64,000 nt of DNA from Pontibacter sp. Tf4 (GCF_014212495.1 NZ_JACKZC010000001.1:62001-126000), one strand, 5' to 3'; numbered from the stretch's first letter, positions 35,875 to 45,187 are shown. Notes: generated by a model not told the origin, from the letters alone. Numbers and translations: made by a program.

Positions 35875-36426
35875 TTAGTTTCTTTTTACCGGACCATCAG
35901 CGCCGGCTGTAGGTATGTTGCTGGCCTCTACTGTACCTTTCAGCGATACCTGTGTAATGTTAGGCTCGGTGTTGGCACGGATAGTTACCATTGGTGCCTG
36001 CTGGCCGTATTTGCCTGTGCTGTTAAACTGCACTTTTATTTCGCCGGTCTCGCCTGGTGCAACTGGTGTTCTGGTCCACTCCGGTACAGTACAGCCACAA
36101 GATGCCGAAGCGTTCTCGATGATAAGCGGCTCTTTGCCTGAGTTAGTGAACGTAAAGGTATGGTTCACTACTTCGCCCTGCTTCACAGTTCCGAAATCGT
36201 AAACAGTCTCTTTAAAGCTCATTACCGGTGCATTCGGGTTAGCAGCTGGTGCAGCCGTCTGCTCTGTAGTAGCCACATTCGGGTTGTCTACAGTTGTTTC
36301 CGCAGTTGGCATTGTTGCCGTTGCATCTGTTTCCGCAACCGATGCATCAGTCGTGTTTTCCTGGTTGCAGCTGGTAGCCATCAGGGCTACAGCCATTGCA
36401 AAAGTGAATATCAGGTTCTTTTTCAT
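35875..36426 (-). CDS. DUF1573 lipoprotein
   Basis: A 183-residue exported lipoprotein. The signal peptide ends in a lipobox MATSC with the lipidated Cys20. A Thr/Ala/Pro-rich linker (about 22-65) leads to an Ig-like DUF1573 domain (about 70-172): YDFGTVKQGEVVNHTFTFTN, then SASCGCTVP with the CGC pair, and GEIKVQFNSTGKYG. The domain is common in Bacteroidota and is related to ASH/PapD-like folds, but its role is unknown. It lies between the isocitrate dehydrogenase gene (26 bp) and yajC (21 bp), conserved company for this gene in the phylum as I recall it. Confidence 0.88.
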   Translation of the reverse strand: MKKNLIFTFAMAVALMATSCNQENTTDASVAETDATATMPTAETTVDNPNVATTEQTAAPAANPNAPVMSFKETVYDFGTVKQGEVVNHTFTFTNSGKEPLIIENASASCGCTVPEWTRTPVAPGETGEIKVQFNSTGKYGQQAPMVTIRANTEPNITQVSLKGTVEASNIPTAGADGPVKRN

Positions 36427-36452
36427 ACTTATAATAACGTCTGATGTTAGTA

Positions 36453-37451
36453 TTATAGTTTAGCTATGATGTTCTGAGCAAACTCCATCGTACTGGCTTT
36501 TCCGCCAAGGTCGCCGGTGCATTCTTCTTTGTTGGCCAGCGTTGCATCCAGCGCCGCCTCAATGCGGTAAGCCTGGTCTTTCAGGTCAATGTGGTGCAGC
36601 ATCATAATAGCCGAACGTAACAGTGCTGTCGGGTTGGCAATGCCTTTGCCGGCAATATCCGGAGCTGATCCGTGCACAGCCTCAAAAATAGCCATGTCAT
36701 CGCCAATGTTGGCACCGGCCACCACACCAAGGCCACCTACTAAGCCGGCACAAAGGTCAGACAATATATCGCCAAACAGGTTGGTTGTTACAATAACGTC
36801 AAATTGCTCCGGTTTTACAACCAGCTGCATGCACATGTTGTCAATGATCTTGTCATCAGCCTGAATATGCGGGTACTCTTTTGCAATTGCATTGAACTCG
36901 CCCAGGAACATAGCGCCTGCGCTTTTCAGGATGTTAGCCTTGTGTACTGCTGTTACTTTTTTGCAGCCGTGCTTATCGGCATAGGCAAACGCAGCCCTAA
37001 TAATTTTCTGGCAACCTACACGCGTAAGGCGGGCAACCGAGTCAGAGATCTGCAGGCGCTCGTCAAACATCTCCAGGCCAGAGTACAGGCCTTCGGTGTT
37101 CTCGCGGAAAAGTACCGAGTTTACGTTCTCGAATTTGGTTACAAGGCCTTTGGTTGTTTTGGCAGGGCGCACGTTGGAGTACAGGTCGAATTTCTGACGC
37201 AGCTGTACGTTTACGCTTTTAAACCCTTTGCCCACCGGCGTCGTGATCGGGCCTTTCAGGGCCACTTTGTTTTTCTCTAAAGAAGCGATCAGTGTAGCCG
37301 GTATCAGCTCCCCGATGGCATCAAATGTGGTCTGCCCCGCATTTTCTTCTTCCCAGGTTACGGGAACTTGTGCAGCACTAAAAACAGCTTTTACTGCTTC
37401 TGTAATCTCAGGGCCTATTCCGTCACCCGGAATCAGTGTGATCTGTCTCAT
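36453..37451 (-). CDS. NAD-dependent isocitrate dehydrogenase (isocitrate/isopropylmalate dehydrogenase family)
   Basis: A 332-residue beta-decarboxylating dehydrogenase. N-terminal [11 protein letters not shown] (6-16) and C-terminal [19 protein letters not shown] are family hallmarks. The substrate loop [18 protein letters not shown] (about 79-96) has the Ser-x-Asn-x-x-Leu-Arg pattern of isocitrate dehydrogenases instead of the leucine-type loop of LeuB, and the metal aspartates lie in [13 protein letters not shown]. The reaction is isocitrate to 2-oxoglutarate with NAD, resembling mitochondrial IDH3. No leu genes are nearby, which supports the TCA-cycle role. It starts one base after the ytxH-like stop (TAG, then C, then ATG). 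Confidence 0.88.
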   Translation of the reverse strand: MRQITLIPGDGIGPEITEAVKAVFSAAQVPVTWEEENAGQTTFDAIGELIPATLIASLEKNKVALKGPITTPVGKGFKSVNVQLRQKFDLYSNVRPAKTTKGLVTKFENVNSVLFRENTEGLYSGLEMFDERLQISDSVARLTRVGCQKIIRAAFAYADKHGCKKVTAVHKANILKSAGAMFLGEFNAIAKEYPHIQADDKIIDNMCMQLVVKPEQFDVIVTTNLFGDILSDLCAGLVGGLGVVAGANIGDDMAIFEAVHGSAPDIAGKGIANPTALLRSAIMMLHHIDLKDQAYRIEAALDATLANKEECTGDLGGKASTMEFAQNIIAKL

Positions 37452-37452
37452 G

Positions 37453-37758
37453 CTATAGTTCTTTCCTGCTGTTGATCTCGTTAATAAGTAAGTCTACGTC
37501 GCCCAACAGTTTTTCTGCCTTGTCTTTTGCATCCTGTATCACGCGTTGTCCTTCGGTTCTGGCGCTGGTTGGTACGCTTTCGCCTTTGGCCACTAACTGC
37601 TCCAGCAGGTCAGACAGTGTATCGCGGTACTTCTCTAAGCGGTAGCTAAGCCAGCTACGTGTTTCCTGGCCCTTTTCAGGGGCGAACAGTATACCTGCGG
37701 CAGCTCCTACTGCGGCACCTGATACAAAAGCCAGAGCGGCGGTTGTTTTCTTACCCAT
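37453..37758 (-). CDS. YtxH-domain small membrane protein
   Basis: A 101-residue protein with a Gly/Ala-rich hydrophobic segment (about 6-26, FVSGAAVGAAAGILFAP) ending APEKGQETR, the YtxH-family signature, followed by an amphipathic helical tail (about 40-98). Family members are general-stress or envelope proteins of unknown function. Its last codons are GAA CTA TAG, so its stop codon is made by an AACTATAG motif. The ATG of the isocitrate dehydrogenase gene follows after one base, implying coupling. Confidence 0.8.
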   Translation of the reverse strand: MGKKTTAALAFVSGAAVGAAAGILFAPEKGQETRSWLSYRLEKYRDTLSDLLEQLVAKGESVPTSARTEGQRVIQDAKDKAEKLLGDVDLLINEINSRKEL

Positions 37759-37843
37759 AGTTGTATATGCTAATATATCGGATCTTAATTATTCAAATTT
37801 TCCTTACGGTAATTCCGGCAATGTGGTAAACCGGCGGTGCAGC

Positions 37844-39025
37844 TTATTTGTTATCAATAAGTCCGCGGCCCGATTTACGTATCTCGCCTTTGTTTACGAG
37901 CTCCTGTGCCAGCTTGTCCAGCACACCGTTCACAAACTGCTTGCTTTTAGGGGTGCTGTATATCTTGGATATCTCGATGTACTCGTTGATGGTAACTTTT
38001 ACAGGTATGCTGCGGAAGATGTGCATCTCGCAAAGTGCCATCTTAAGTATGATCTTGTCCAGCAGGGCCACACGCTCCACGTCCCAGTTCTGTACGCTTT
38101 CCGCGATCATGGCTTCGTATTTTTCGTCTTCCTGCAGGGTTTGCTCGTAAAGTTCTTCAAAGAACGCCTTGTCATCTTCCCAGTTCGGCGACAGGTCCAG
38201 CAGCGCGATATCTTCGGTGTTGCCTTCTGCTTCTTCCCCGAACATTTTCAGGGTTTTGTTTACCAGGCTCTTTACAATGGCTTTGTTTTCGGCCCAGTTA
38301 AGGTCCTGCTCTTCAAACAAAGATTGTAAAGTTTTTTCTTTAAAGATAATGTTTTTATAAATATGTTTCACCAGCTCAAAGTCGTCTGTAAGCGACGGAG
38401 ACGGGTTTTGCAGGTATGCCAGAAACGCTTCGTCCTGCTTCAGCACGTTGCGGTATACCTGGGTAATTTCACTTACATCGGAACCCCAGCTTATGTTGCG
38501 ACGGATGATGTGCTGCTGGTAAGATTTGTTGTTTAGAATGCGCTGCACCAGCTGGTTGCGCAGGAATTGTTTTACATCGGGGCCTTTGGCTTCGGTAAAG
38601 CGTTTGCTACGCTTTTCTTCCTCTTCCTTTACCAGGTCCGTAAGTACTTGCAGCAGCTGCAGGTTAGCCAGGTAGTGGTCGTAAATGAGCTCTACAGCCG
38701 TAAGCATCTGGTTGTGGTAAAAGCGCAGATCTTTACGGGTCTGGTTCTGGTAGCTAACTATAGCTCTGTTCACCGCATCTACTATCACTTTTTCTGCATC
38801 TTCTGCATCGAACTGGTGCTTCTCGTACCACTCTTTAAACAGTAGCTGCGCGATCTGCTTTTGCCCTTCAAGCAGTTTTCTGTCCTGCACTTCCATGGTG
38901 TTCAGGTCCGGTGCAAAATCTTCTCCGATCTGGTCAAGCGCCAGCAGATAGTCAGAACCTTCAGCCTGCATGTATGCATAGATCGCCTGCATGGCTTTAA
39001 TTCGTAGTGTTCTGCGGTTAAGCAT
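37844..39025 (-). CDS. nusB: Transcription antitermination factor NusB (long Bacteroidota form)
   Basis: A 393-residue protein, far longer than the about 140-residue E. coli NusB. The N-terminus (NRRTLRIKAMQAIYAYMQ) and the C-terminal part (about 255-375, with DWEVERVALLD-like NWDVERVALLDKIILKMAL and KVTINEYIEISKIYSTPKSKQFVNG) match NusB. The intervening helical region is typical of Bacteroidota NusB proteins. NusB joins NusE/S10 on boxA RNA to prevent premature termination, mainly in rRNA operons. It is first in the minus-strand run through coaE, 85 bp before the ytxH-like gene. Confidence 0.9.
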   Translation of the reverse strand: MLNRRTLRIKAMQAIYAYMQAEGSDYLLALDQIGEDFAPDLNTMEVQDRKLLEGQKQIAQLLFKEWYEKHQFDAEDAEKVIVDAVNRAIVSYQNQTRKDLRFYHNQMLTAVELIYDHYLANLQLLQVLTDLVKEEEEKRSKRFTEAKGPDVKQFLRNQLVQRILNNKSYQQHIIRRNISWGSDVSEITQVYRNVLKQDEAFLAYLQNPSPSLTDDFELVKHIYKNIIFKEKTLQSLFEEQDLNWAENKAIVKSLVNKTLKMFGEEAEGNTEDIALLDLSPNWEDDKAFFEELYEQTLQEDEKYEAMIAESVQNWDVERVALLDKIILKMALCEMHIFRSIPVKVTINEYIEISKIYSTPKSKQFVNGVLDKLAQELVNKGEIRKSGRGLIDNK

Positions 39026-39147
39026 AATTTTTTATAAAGAACGTGTTGTTTGTGTAAAATTAAAATGGCGCCGGGCGCCGGCTATACCATACGCAGACTG
39101 CAAGACAATCAGCCTATAGCACAAATAAATTGGGATACGTAATTAAA

Positions 39148-39180
39148 GTAAAAGTGCCACAGGTACTGCAGCACTTTTAC
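39148..39180 (-). terminator. Terminator of leucine dehydrogenase
   Basis: GTAAAAGTGC pairs with GCACTTTTAC around a 13-nt loop, 33 bp beyond the leucine dehydrogenase stop on the minus strand. Confidence 0.75.
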
Positions 39181-39212
39181 GTTTATGGTTTCTCAAACAG
39201 ATCAGGTCCGGA

Positions 39213-40313
39213 TTAGTATCTTGACTTGATCTTGCTGATGCTGTTGATACGCTTCTCAGCCATTTTCATAGCTGCCAGCTGGTTGTGTATACCTTCTTTC
39301 TCAGCCAGGTCAAAGATATCCAGGGTGTAGCCATAGATACGCTCTGTCTGGGCGTAAGCGCTCTCACGGTTGTAACCGATCAGCTCAGAGTATACGTTGA
39401 TCAGACCACCCGCATTGATCAGGAAGTCTGGTGCATAAATAATGCCTTTCTCCACAAGGGCCGGGCCGTGCACTTCTTCTTCGCGCAGCTGGTTGTTAGC
39501 CGAACCAGCAATGATCTGGCACTTCAGGCGGCTCAGGGTGTTATCGTTGATAGTAGCACCCAGCGCGCATGGTGAGTAAATATCTACATCCAGGTCATAG
39601 ATCTCGTCCATGCCTACTACTTTTGCGCCGTATTTGTTAGAGATCTCACGCAGACGGTCTTCGTAGATGTCGGTGATGAAGATCTGGGCATTTTCTTTGG
39701 CAAGCAGTTCTACCAGGTAACCACCTACGTGGCCAACACCCTGTACAGAGATCTTTTTACCTTCCAGTGAATCTGAACCATAGGCTTTTTTAGCAGCCGC
39801 TTTCATACCCATGTAAGTACCGTAAGCAGTTACCGGCGAAGGGTCGCCGCTACCGCCCATAGACTCTGGCAAACCAGCTACGTGATCTGTTTCCATCTTG
39901 ATGTACTCCATATCTTTTGTAGTGGTTCCTACGTCTTCGGCTGTAATGTAAGCACCGTTCAGGTTCTTCACGAAACGGCCGTAACGACGCATTAACGCTT
40001 CAGACTTATCTTTTTTGGCATCGCCAATGATAACCGCTTTACCACCGCCCAGGTTAAGACCAGAGATAGCAGCTTTGTAAGTCATACCTCTTGACAGGCG
40101 CAGTACATCGTTCAGTGCTTCCGCATCCGATGCGTACGTCCACATACGGGTACCACCCAGGGCCGGGCCTAATACTGTATTATGAATACCGATAATAGCC
40201 TTCAGGCCAGTATCGTGGTCATGGCAGAAAACAACTTTCTCGTGGTTGTATTCTGAAATCTGACCGAAGATAGAGTTCTCTTTCTTCAGTTCTACTTCTT
40301 TAATTTCGACCAT
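39213..40313 (-). CDS. Leucine dehydrogenase
   Basis: A 366-residue NAD-dependent amino-acid dehydrogenase converting branched-chain amino acids to their keto acids. Motifs are the leucine/phenylalanine-dehydrogenase types: LGGTRMW (52-58), Lys80 in GMTYKAAISG and the glycine-rich LNLGGGKAVI (87-96, Lys92), where the GDH version reads GGAKGG. The NAD-binding motif is QGVGHVGG. Branched-chain keto acids are primers for the iso-fatty acids typical of these bacteria, so the enzyme may feed membrane lipid synthesis (inference). It is monocistronic with its own terminator. It is transcribed divergently from an ABC exporter gene, 149 bp between starts. Confidence 0.93.
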   Translation of the reverse strand: MVEIKEVELKKENSIFGQISEYNHEKVVFCHDHDTGLKAIIGIHNTVLGPALGGTRMWTYASDAEALNDVLRLSRGMTYKAAISGLNLGGGKAVIIGDAKKDKSEALMRRYGRFVKNLNGAYITAEDVGTTTKDMEYIKMETDHVAGLPESMGGSGDPSPVTAYGTYMGMKAAAKKAYGSDSLEGKKISVQGVGHVGGYLVELLAKENAQIFITDIYEDRLREISNKYGAKVVGMDEIYDLDVDIYSPCALGATINDNTLSRLKCQIIAGSANNQLREEEVHGPALVEKGIIYAPDFLINAGGLINVYSELIGYNRESAYAQTERIYGYTLDIFDLAEKEGIHNQLAAMKMAEKRINSISKIKSRY

Positions 40314-40462
40314 TTATGAAATTGGTTTAGTGTTATTCTATCTTTGTGCCGAAGAGTACAGTGCCTATGCCCTTTTGCGCTGCAAAATTAATTCTTTTTT
40401 TGATTAATTCAATTTGTACTTTGCTTCTTATCGTAAAAGCTCAAAGGCTTTAATAACTAACT

Positions 40463-42247
40463 GTGAAATCGTTACGCTACTTAAATAAATACCTGCTTAA
40501 ATATAAATTCCGCCTCTTCTGGGGGCTGGTATTCATTATTATCTCCAACTTCTTCCAGATTTTGCCGGCCCAGGTGGTACGCTATGCCTTTAACCTGATA
40601 AAGGAAGGCATTAACCTGCACAACCTGTACGAGGGCATGGACCAGCAAAGCCTGGTTTATGACATTTTCGCGAAAAGTATTCTGGTATATGGCGTGGTGA
40701 TACTGGTGATGGCCTTGCTGCGGGGCGTATTTCTGTTTTTTATGCGGCAAACCATTATTGTGATGAGCCGCCTGATAGAGAACGACCTGAAGAACGAGAT
40801 CTACGAACACTACCAGAGCCTGCCGCTAAGCTTTTACCGCAAAAACAACACCGGCGACCTGATGTCGCGCATCTCGGAGGATGTGAGCCGCGTGCGCATG
40901 TACCTGGGGCCTGCCATTATGTATGGCCTTAACCTGGTGGTGCTGTTTGTGATGGTGATCCCGTACATGCTGTCGGTAAACGTGAAACTGACGATGTATA
41001 CGCTGATACCACTGCCTATCCTGGCCATCAGTATTTACTATGTGAACAACATTATCGAGCGCAAATCGGATGAGATACAGCGCAGCCTTTCGGGCATTAC
41101 TACTTTTGTGCAGGAAGCATTTTCGGGCATCCGGGTACTGAAATCGTTTGTACGCGAAGACGACTCGCATCATAACTTTACCAAGGCAAGTGATACCTAC
41201 AAAGAAAAATCGCTGGACCTGAACTTTGTAAACTCGCTCTTCTTCCCACTTATCCTTTTTCTGGTTGGCCTGAGCACCATCATCACCATTTACATTGGCG
41301 GCCAGGAGGTTATAAACGGTAGCATCACCACCGGTAACATTGCCGAATTCATCATTTACGTGAACATGCTTACCTGGCCTGTAACCTCTCTGGGCTGGAC
41401 GGCCAGCCTGGTGCAGCGTGCAGCGGCATCACAGGCGCGCATCAACGAGTTTCTGCATACCAAAAACGACATTGTTTCCCGTGAAAACATCAGCAAGGAA
41501 ATTACCGGCGATATCCGCTTTGAGAACGTAGATTTTATTTACCCCGATACCAATATCCATGCACTGAAAGGTGTGTCGTTTGACATAAAACACGGCGAAA
41601 CACTGGCGGTTATCGGCAATACCGGCTCCGGCAAAAGCACAATCGCTACACTGCTTCCGCGCATGTATGATGTAAGCCGTGGCCGTATCCTGATTGATGG
41701 CGTGGACGTGCGCGACTATAACATCGAGAGCCTGCGCAGCCAGATAGGTTATGTGCCACAGGATGTGTTTTTGTTCTCAGACAGCATCCGAAACAACATC
41801 GGGTTTGGTTTGCCAACTATAACCGAGGAGCAGATGGTGCAGGCGGCCAAAGATGCTGATGTGTATGAGAACATTATGCGTTTCCCGGAGAAGTTTGAGA
41901 CCAAGTTAGGAGAACGCGGCATTACCTTATCGGGTGGGCAGAAGCAGCGTGTTTCTATAGCCCGGGCACTGGTGCGTGAGCCAAGCATCCTTATTCTGGA
42001 CGATTCGCTGTCGGCAGTAGATACCAAGACCGAAAATGCTATCCTGAACAGCCTGCGACGCATTATGCAGAACCGTACGTCCATTATCATTTCGCACAGG
42101 GTATCGTCGGTGAAGCTGGCGGACAGAATTCTGGTTCTGGATGATGGCGAGATCATTCAGCACGGCACCCACGAAGAACTGATCCGGGAGAAAGGCCTGT
42201 ACAAAGAGCTTTACGAACGCCAGCTGCAGACGGAAGAACTGGAGTAG
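40463..42247 (+). CDS. ABC exporter half-transporter (ABCB/MsbA type)
   Basis: A 594-residue fused exporter subunit: six membrane segments in about 15-315, then an ATPase domain. Walker A is GNTGSGKS (near 385), the signature is LSGGQKQ (near 489), Walker B is ILILDDSLSAVD (near 510) and the switch histidine is in ISHR. The catalytic Glu after Walker B is Asp here (LILDDS instead of LILDEA), a variant seen in some half-transporters and compatible with heterodimer function. The start is GTG at 40463. Substrate is unknown (lipids, drugs or peptides). It is not operonic with the second exporter at 45706. Confidence 0.9.
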   Translation: MKSLRYLNKYLLKYKFRLFWGLVFIIISNFFQILPAQVVRYAFNLIKEGINLHNLYEGMDQQSLVYDIFAKSILVYGVVILVMALLRGVFLFFMRQTIIVMSRLIENDLKNEIYEHYQSLPLSFYRKNNTGDLMSRISEDVSRVRMYLGPAIMYGLNLVVLFVMVIPYMLSVNVKLTMYTLIPLPILAISIYYVNNIIERKSDEIQRSLSGITTFVQEAFSGIRVLKSFVREDDSHHNFTKASDTYKEKSLDLNFVNSLFFPLILFLVGLSTIITIYIGGQEVINGSITTGNIAEFIIYVNMLTWPVTSLGWTASLVQRAAASQARINEFLHTKNDIVSRENISKEITGDIRFENVDFIYPDTNIHALKGVSFDIKHGETLAVIGNTGSGKSTIATLLPRMYDVSRGRILIDGVDVRDYNIESLRSQIGYVPQDVFLFSDSIRNNIGFGLPTITEEQMVQAAKDADVYENIMRFPEKFETKLGERGITLSGGQKQRVSIARALVREPSILILDDSLSAVDTKTENAILNSLRRIMQNRTSIIISHRVSSVKLADRILVLDDGEIIQHGTHEELIREKGLYKELYERQLQTEELE

Positions 42248-42610
42248 TCTGAACCGGGATTAATGGAGATTTGACTGATTTTCAGGATTATCATTTTGCT
42301 ATAGCCTGGGCTATAGTTCTATAGTTGCTGCAGCATTACACTTCTCCCGCTGGCGCGAGAGTCCTCGCTCGTGCCTAATTATGGTGTTGAGTTTGCAACT
42401 CAACTGGCCTGAAAGGACAGGTTTAGTGATGAAGTTGGCTATAGTTTTATAGTTAGGAAACCCACCCCTGCCCCTCCCGAGAGGGGAATTTGGCTATGTT
42501 ATAGTTTCGGCTATGGTTCTATAGTTGCCGTTGAACATCCCTCTACACGCTTCAAAGAAGGACTTTCTGCCTTTGCTATAGTTTGATCTATAGTTCTTTT
42601 TGCTGTTCCG
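42245..42610. repeat. Composite intergenic repeat array, copy B
   Basis: The same module order as 6185-6545. First is a GATTAATGGAGATTT repeat, then CTATAG clusters around TTGCTGCAGC. The three-hairpin module (42350-42440) has GCGAG/CTCGC, GTTGAGTT/AACTCAAC and CCT-GAA-AGG. A C-rich hairpin (about 42470-42490) opens into GAGGGGAATT. A second one lies around 42540-42565, decayed (GCTTCAAAGAAGG). Eight CTATAG motifs lie here and just beyond. It starts inside the last codons of the ABC gene. The remainder to 42810 is A/T-rich leader of the next gene, with nothing else recognised. Confidence 0.8.
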
Positions 42611-42810
42611 GGCATCCTTATCTAAAACTATAGTTACTGGGGACTTCTCAGCGAGCGCTGAATTAACCCTGAACACTGCAAAATCTTACTTTTTACCTGT
42701 CTGTTTTGCCGGATATAACTATGCCATTATTGGGTTGTCGGAATTTTTTAGAGCAGATTCTGTTATAGTTACGTATAGCATAATCACATTCACCACTAAA
42801 CTTACTATAT

Positions 42811-43233
42811 ATGGCTATTGACTTACAGCAGATCGGCAAGAGATTCAGGTTTTACACGCACCTGAACGAGTTGGAAATGAACGACCTGAAAGCGATGACA
42901 GGCAGCACAGAAGAAACGCTGAACAACATCCTGAATGGCTGCAATATTTTGTTGGATGAGTTGGTCGCTATTGTTAAACACTTCCCTGACCTGAACCCGC
43001 AGTGGCTGATCTATGGCGAGGGCAGCATGTTTAAACCCAAAGACCATAACGGCGACTGCCAGGATACTCCAAAAAACTGCCTGAAGAAAGAAAAGGCCGC
43101 TTACCTGCAGCAGATGAAGAATATGCTGCTGGAACTGGATGCCGCTGAAGTAGCAAAAGGCCACCATGCCGATGTTGATGCCCTGATGGCCAAACTGAAC
43201 GAGCTTAAAACCAAAGCCTCTGAAGCTGAATAA
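42811..43233 (+). CDS. Small helix-turn-helix (XRE-like) protein with coiled-coil tail
   Basis: A 140-residue cytoplasmic protein. Residues 1-70 resemble a short XRE-type helix-turn-helix as found in Bacteroidota regulators: IGKRFRFYTHLNELEMNDLKA, then GSTEETLNNILNGCNIL and the typical closing LNPQWLIYGEGSMF. A polar linker with three cysteines (CQDTPKNC region) leads to a charged helix (about 92-138) likely to form a coiled coil. DNA binding is inferred. It stands between a repeat array and a convergent lipoprotein gene, with no phage genes around, so a prophage repressor role is not supported. Confidence 0.68.
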   Translation: MAIDLQQIGKRFRFYTHLNELEMNDLKAMTGSTEETLNNILNGCNILLDELVAIVKHFPDLNPQWLIYGEGSMFKPKDHNGDCQDTPKNCLKKEKAAYLQQMKNMLLELDAAEVAKGHHADVDALMAKLNELKTKASEAE

Positions 43234-43303
43234 TTTACTCCTTCTTGCCTTAGCCCTGTTGCTTACTGCTGATACCGTTCCAGGGAAGCGGAACGGCAAA
43301 TAG

Positions 43304-44503
43304 CTATTTTATCAGCTCTGCCTGGCAAACGCACCGGAAGCCCACTTTATCGGATGGGGTGGTGTATAGTTGCCTGTCGGTTATTTTGGAGTTGCTGAGT
43401 TCGTCTTTCCAGCTGCCGCCTTTGGCTATGCCTTTCTCGGCCACCATTTCGGCTACGTTGCCCTGCACGTGGTAGGCGCCATAATCATTTGGCCAGCCAC
43501 CATACACATAAGCTGGCGTCCGGAACTGCAAAAAGTATGGGAGTGGCCGTTTTACATTTATGAACAGGTCATGGACTTCAGTTTCTTTTAAATCCTGTTT
43601 AATTTGTGCTACAGGTTTTGGCTCTACTATCTTTTTAGCTATAAAAGCTGCTGCCTTAGGATTTACTTTGTACTTTACTGCACCCGTAGCTGTACTCCAG
43701 GGAAATTTATCCTTATCCACTCCGGCAGAAGCTATTATCTCCCACTCCTGCTCTGTGGGCAGCCTATAGGTTACTTTTACTTTTTGCTCCCTTTTGGGAA
43801 ATGAGTTTATAAATTCTGTCACCACTTTAGAGCGCCACTGGCAATAAGCCACGGCTTGCTCGTAACTCACGCCGACTATAGGGTAATACAAATACTCCGG
43901 GTGCCGGAAGTAAATAGAATCTACAGGCATTTGTTCCGACATCTCACGAAGAATTGTATCTCCTCCAATCACACTATAGTTGCGCCCCGCGCCACCACGT
44001 CTTCCATAACCTAACTCTTCGTATCGGTGATAGTCGCGTTCATTTAGCTTTATAACGGTAGAATCTGGCAACATGCTTTGGTAAAAGGCAGCTGAAGAAT
44101 CCCGCTTTATGTAGTGCAGAAATTCCTGCCAATGAATATTGGCTACTTCCGTTTCATCAAAGTATAGCTGAAGTGGGGTTATAAATATACCACCGGGCGT
44201 GTATTTAACTGAAATGTCATCCGGGTTATTATCAACTATAACCTTGTTCATTGTTGCCGACTGCGCTTTACGTTCCGCCTCTTTTTCTTCTTTAGTCAGA
44301 TTAAGCGTATCTACCCATTTTACACTTCCCCATTTAATCAGCTTACTTTCCTGAAAGCCTTTAGAATTATAGTAGACAGGCCAATCGTTGTATAAGCCGG
44401 TCTTGGTACTGGATGCTCCAATAAAAGCTGAATTAGGCGTTCTGTAGCTACACGCCGAAAGCAGGCAAACCAGAATCAGCAGAAGAAAACTATAGTTGCG
44501 CAT
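43304..44503 (-). CDS. FGE/SUMF1-fold lipoprotein (GldJ/GldK-like)
   Basis: A 399-residue exported lipoprotein with lipobox LLSAC (Cys18). The body is a formylglycine-generating-enzyme (SUMF1) fold: ETEVANIHWQEFLHY, PIVGVSYEQAVAYCQWRSKVV, YRLPTEQEWEIIASAG, GNVAEMVAEKGIAKGGSW and the closing GFRCVCQ. Catalytic cysteines of true FGE are not evident, so a structural role like the gliding/T9SS lipoproteins GldJ and GldK is more likely. It lacks nearby gld partners and is shorter than GldJ, so it may be a paralog with another task. The second to fifth codons (CGC AAC TAT AGT) lie in a CTATAGTT motif. It begins 3 bp after the TetR gene stop, so it is in its operon. Confidence 0.8.
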   Translation of the reverse strand: MRNYSFLLLILVCLLSACSYRTPNSAFIGASSTKTGLYNDWPVYYNSKGFQESKLIKWGSVKWVDTLNLTKEEKEAERKAQSATMNKVIVDNNPDDISVKYTPGGIFITPLQLYFDETEVANIHWQEFLHYIKRDSSAAFYQSMLPDSTVIKLNERDYHRYEELGYGRRGGAGRNYSVIGGDTILREMSEQMPVDSIYFRHPEYLYYPIVGVSYEQAVAYCQWRSKVVTEFINSFPKREQKVKVTYRLPTEQEWEIIASAGVDKDKFPWSTATGAVKYKVNPKAAAFIAKKIVEPKPVAQIKQDLKETEVHDLFINVKRPLPYFLQFRTPAYVYGGWPNDYGAYHVQGNVAEMVAEKGIAKGGSWKDELSNSKITDRQLYTTPSDKVGFRCVCQAELIK

Positions 44504-44506
44504 AGG

Positions 44507-45124
44507 CTATAGTTGTTTTTGGGCAGAGATTCCGTTTAGGATTAGCGAAATGGTAAATAACACATCCTGCTCTATTTTGGCGAAGTTTATAGTTGGTAGT
44601 TGCTGGTAAAAGGCGCGCTCAAATTCATCGAACTGGATCAGGTCTTTCACTACCATCATAGAGTAGCCTACACGCTCGGCTTCGCAGGGAATAAACACGC
44701 CTTTCTCAATGCCTTCTTTTATAACAGCAGCATAGTAGTTGGTTTCCTTGGCCCGTGATTCGGCGAAAAGCTTCTGGAACAGACTGCGCGTTTCGATGAG
44801 TACTTTTATGGAAATGGTGTGCTGTGTTACGATCTCCTGGTAATAGCGCAACGACGACCGGATGTATAACAGAAGCTGTTTATGCGGGTCCGGCTCCTGC
44901 TCGGCAATTTTCTTTATCCGGTACAAACTATCTTTCCACTCCTGCGAGAAAGCCTCTATAAACAGTACTTCCTTGCTTTTGTAGTAGTAGTACAGGGTAG
45001 GTTTTTTCAGACCGATAGCATGGGCAATGTCATCGAGGGTGGCTTTGCTGTAGCCAAGTCTGCCGAACACGGATTTGGCCGCCTCCAGGATCAGCTCTTT
45101 TTTTACGTCTGCTTTTTTGCCCAA
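44507..45124 (-). CDS. TetR/AcrR-family transcriptional regulator
   Basis: A 205-residue regulator. The N-terminal DNA-binding domain (about 5-55) has ILEAAKSVFGRLGYSKATLDDIAHAIGLKKPTLYYYYKSKE in several pieces typical of TetR. The C-terminal ligand domain is all helical. The gene ends in CAA CTA TAG, so the stop comes from a CTATAG motif. The FGE-fold lipoprotein gene starts 3 bp later. Upstream on the same strand, 63 bp away, lie the GyrI-like gene and an ABC exporter, the likely regulatory targets (inference). CTATAG occurs twice in the 63-bp gap. Confidence 0.9.
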   Translation of the reverse strand: MGKKADVKKELILEAAKSVFGRLGYSKATLDDIAHAIGLKKPTLYYYYKSKEVLFIEAFSQEWKDSLYRIKKIAEQEPDPHKQLLLYIRSSLRYYQEIVTQHTISIKVLIETRSLFQKLFAESRAKETNYYAAVIKEGIEKGVFIPCEAERVGYSMMVVKDLIQFDEFERAFYQQLPTINFAKIEQDVLFTISLILNGISAQKQL

Positions 45125-45187
45125 AGTGTAGCGGCTATAGTTTAGTTAGCCCTACCAAATATACCCGATTATTCTATAGTTGCAAGG

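Noticed and set aside
42811-43233. Prophage repressor
   Set aside because: The HTH-like protein has no phage genes around it, and the neighbours are ordinary chromosomal genes.
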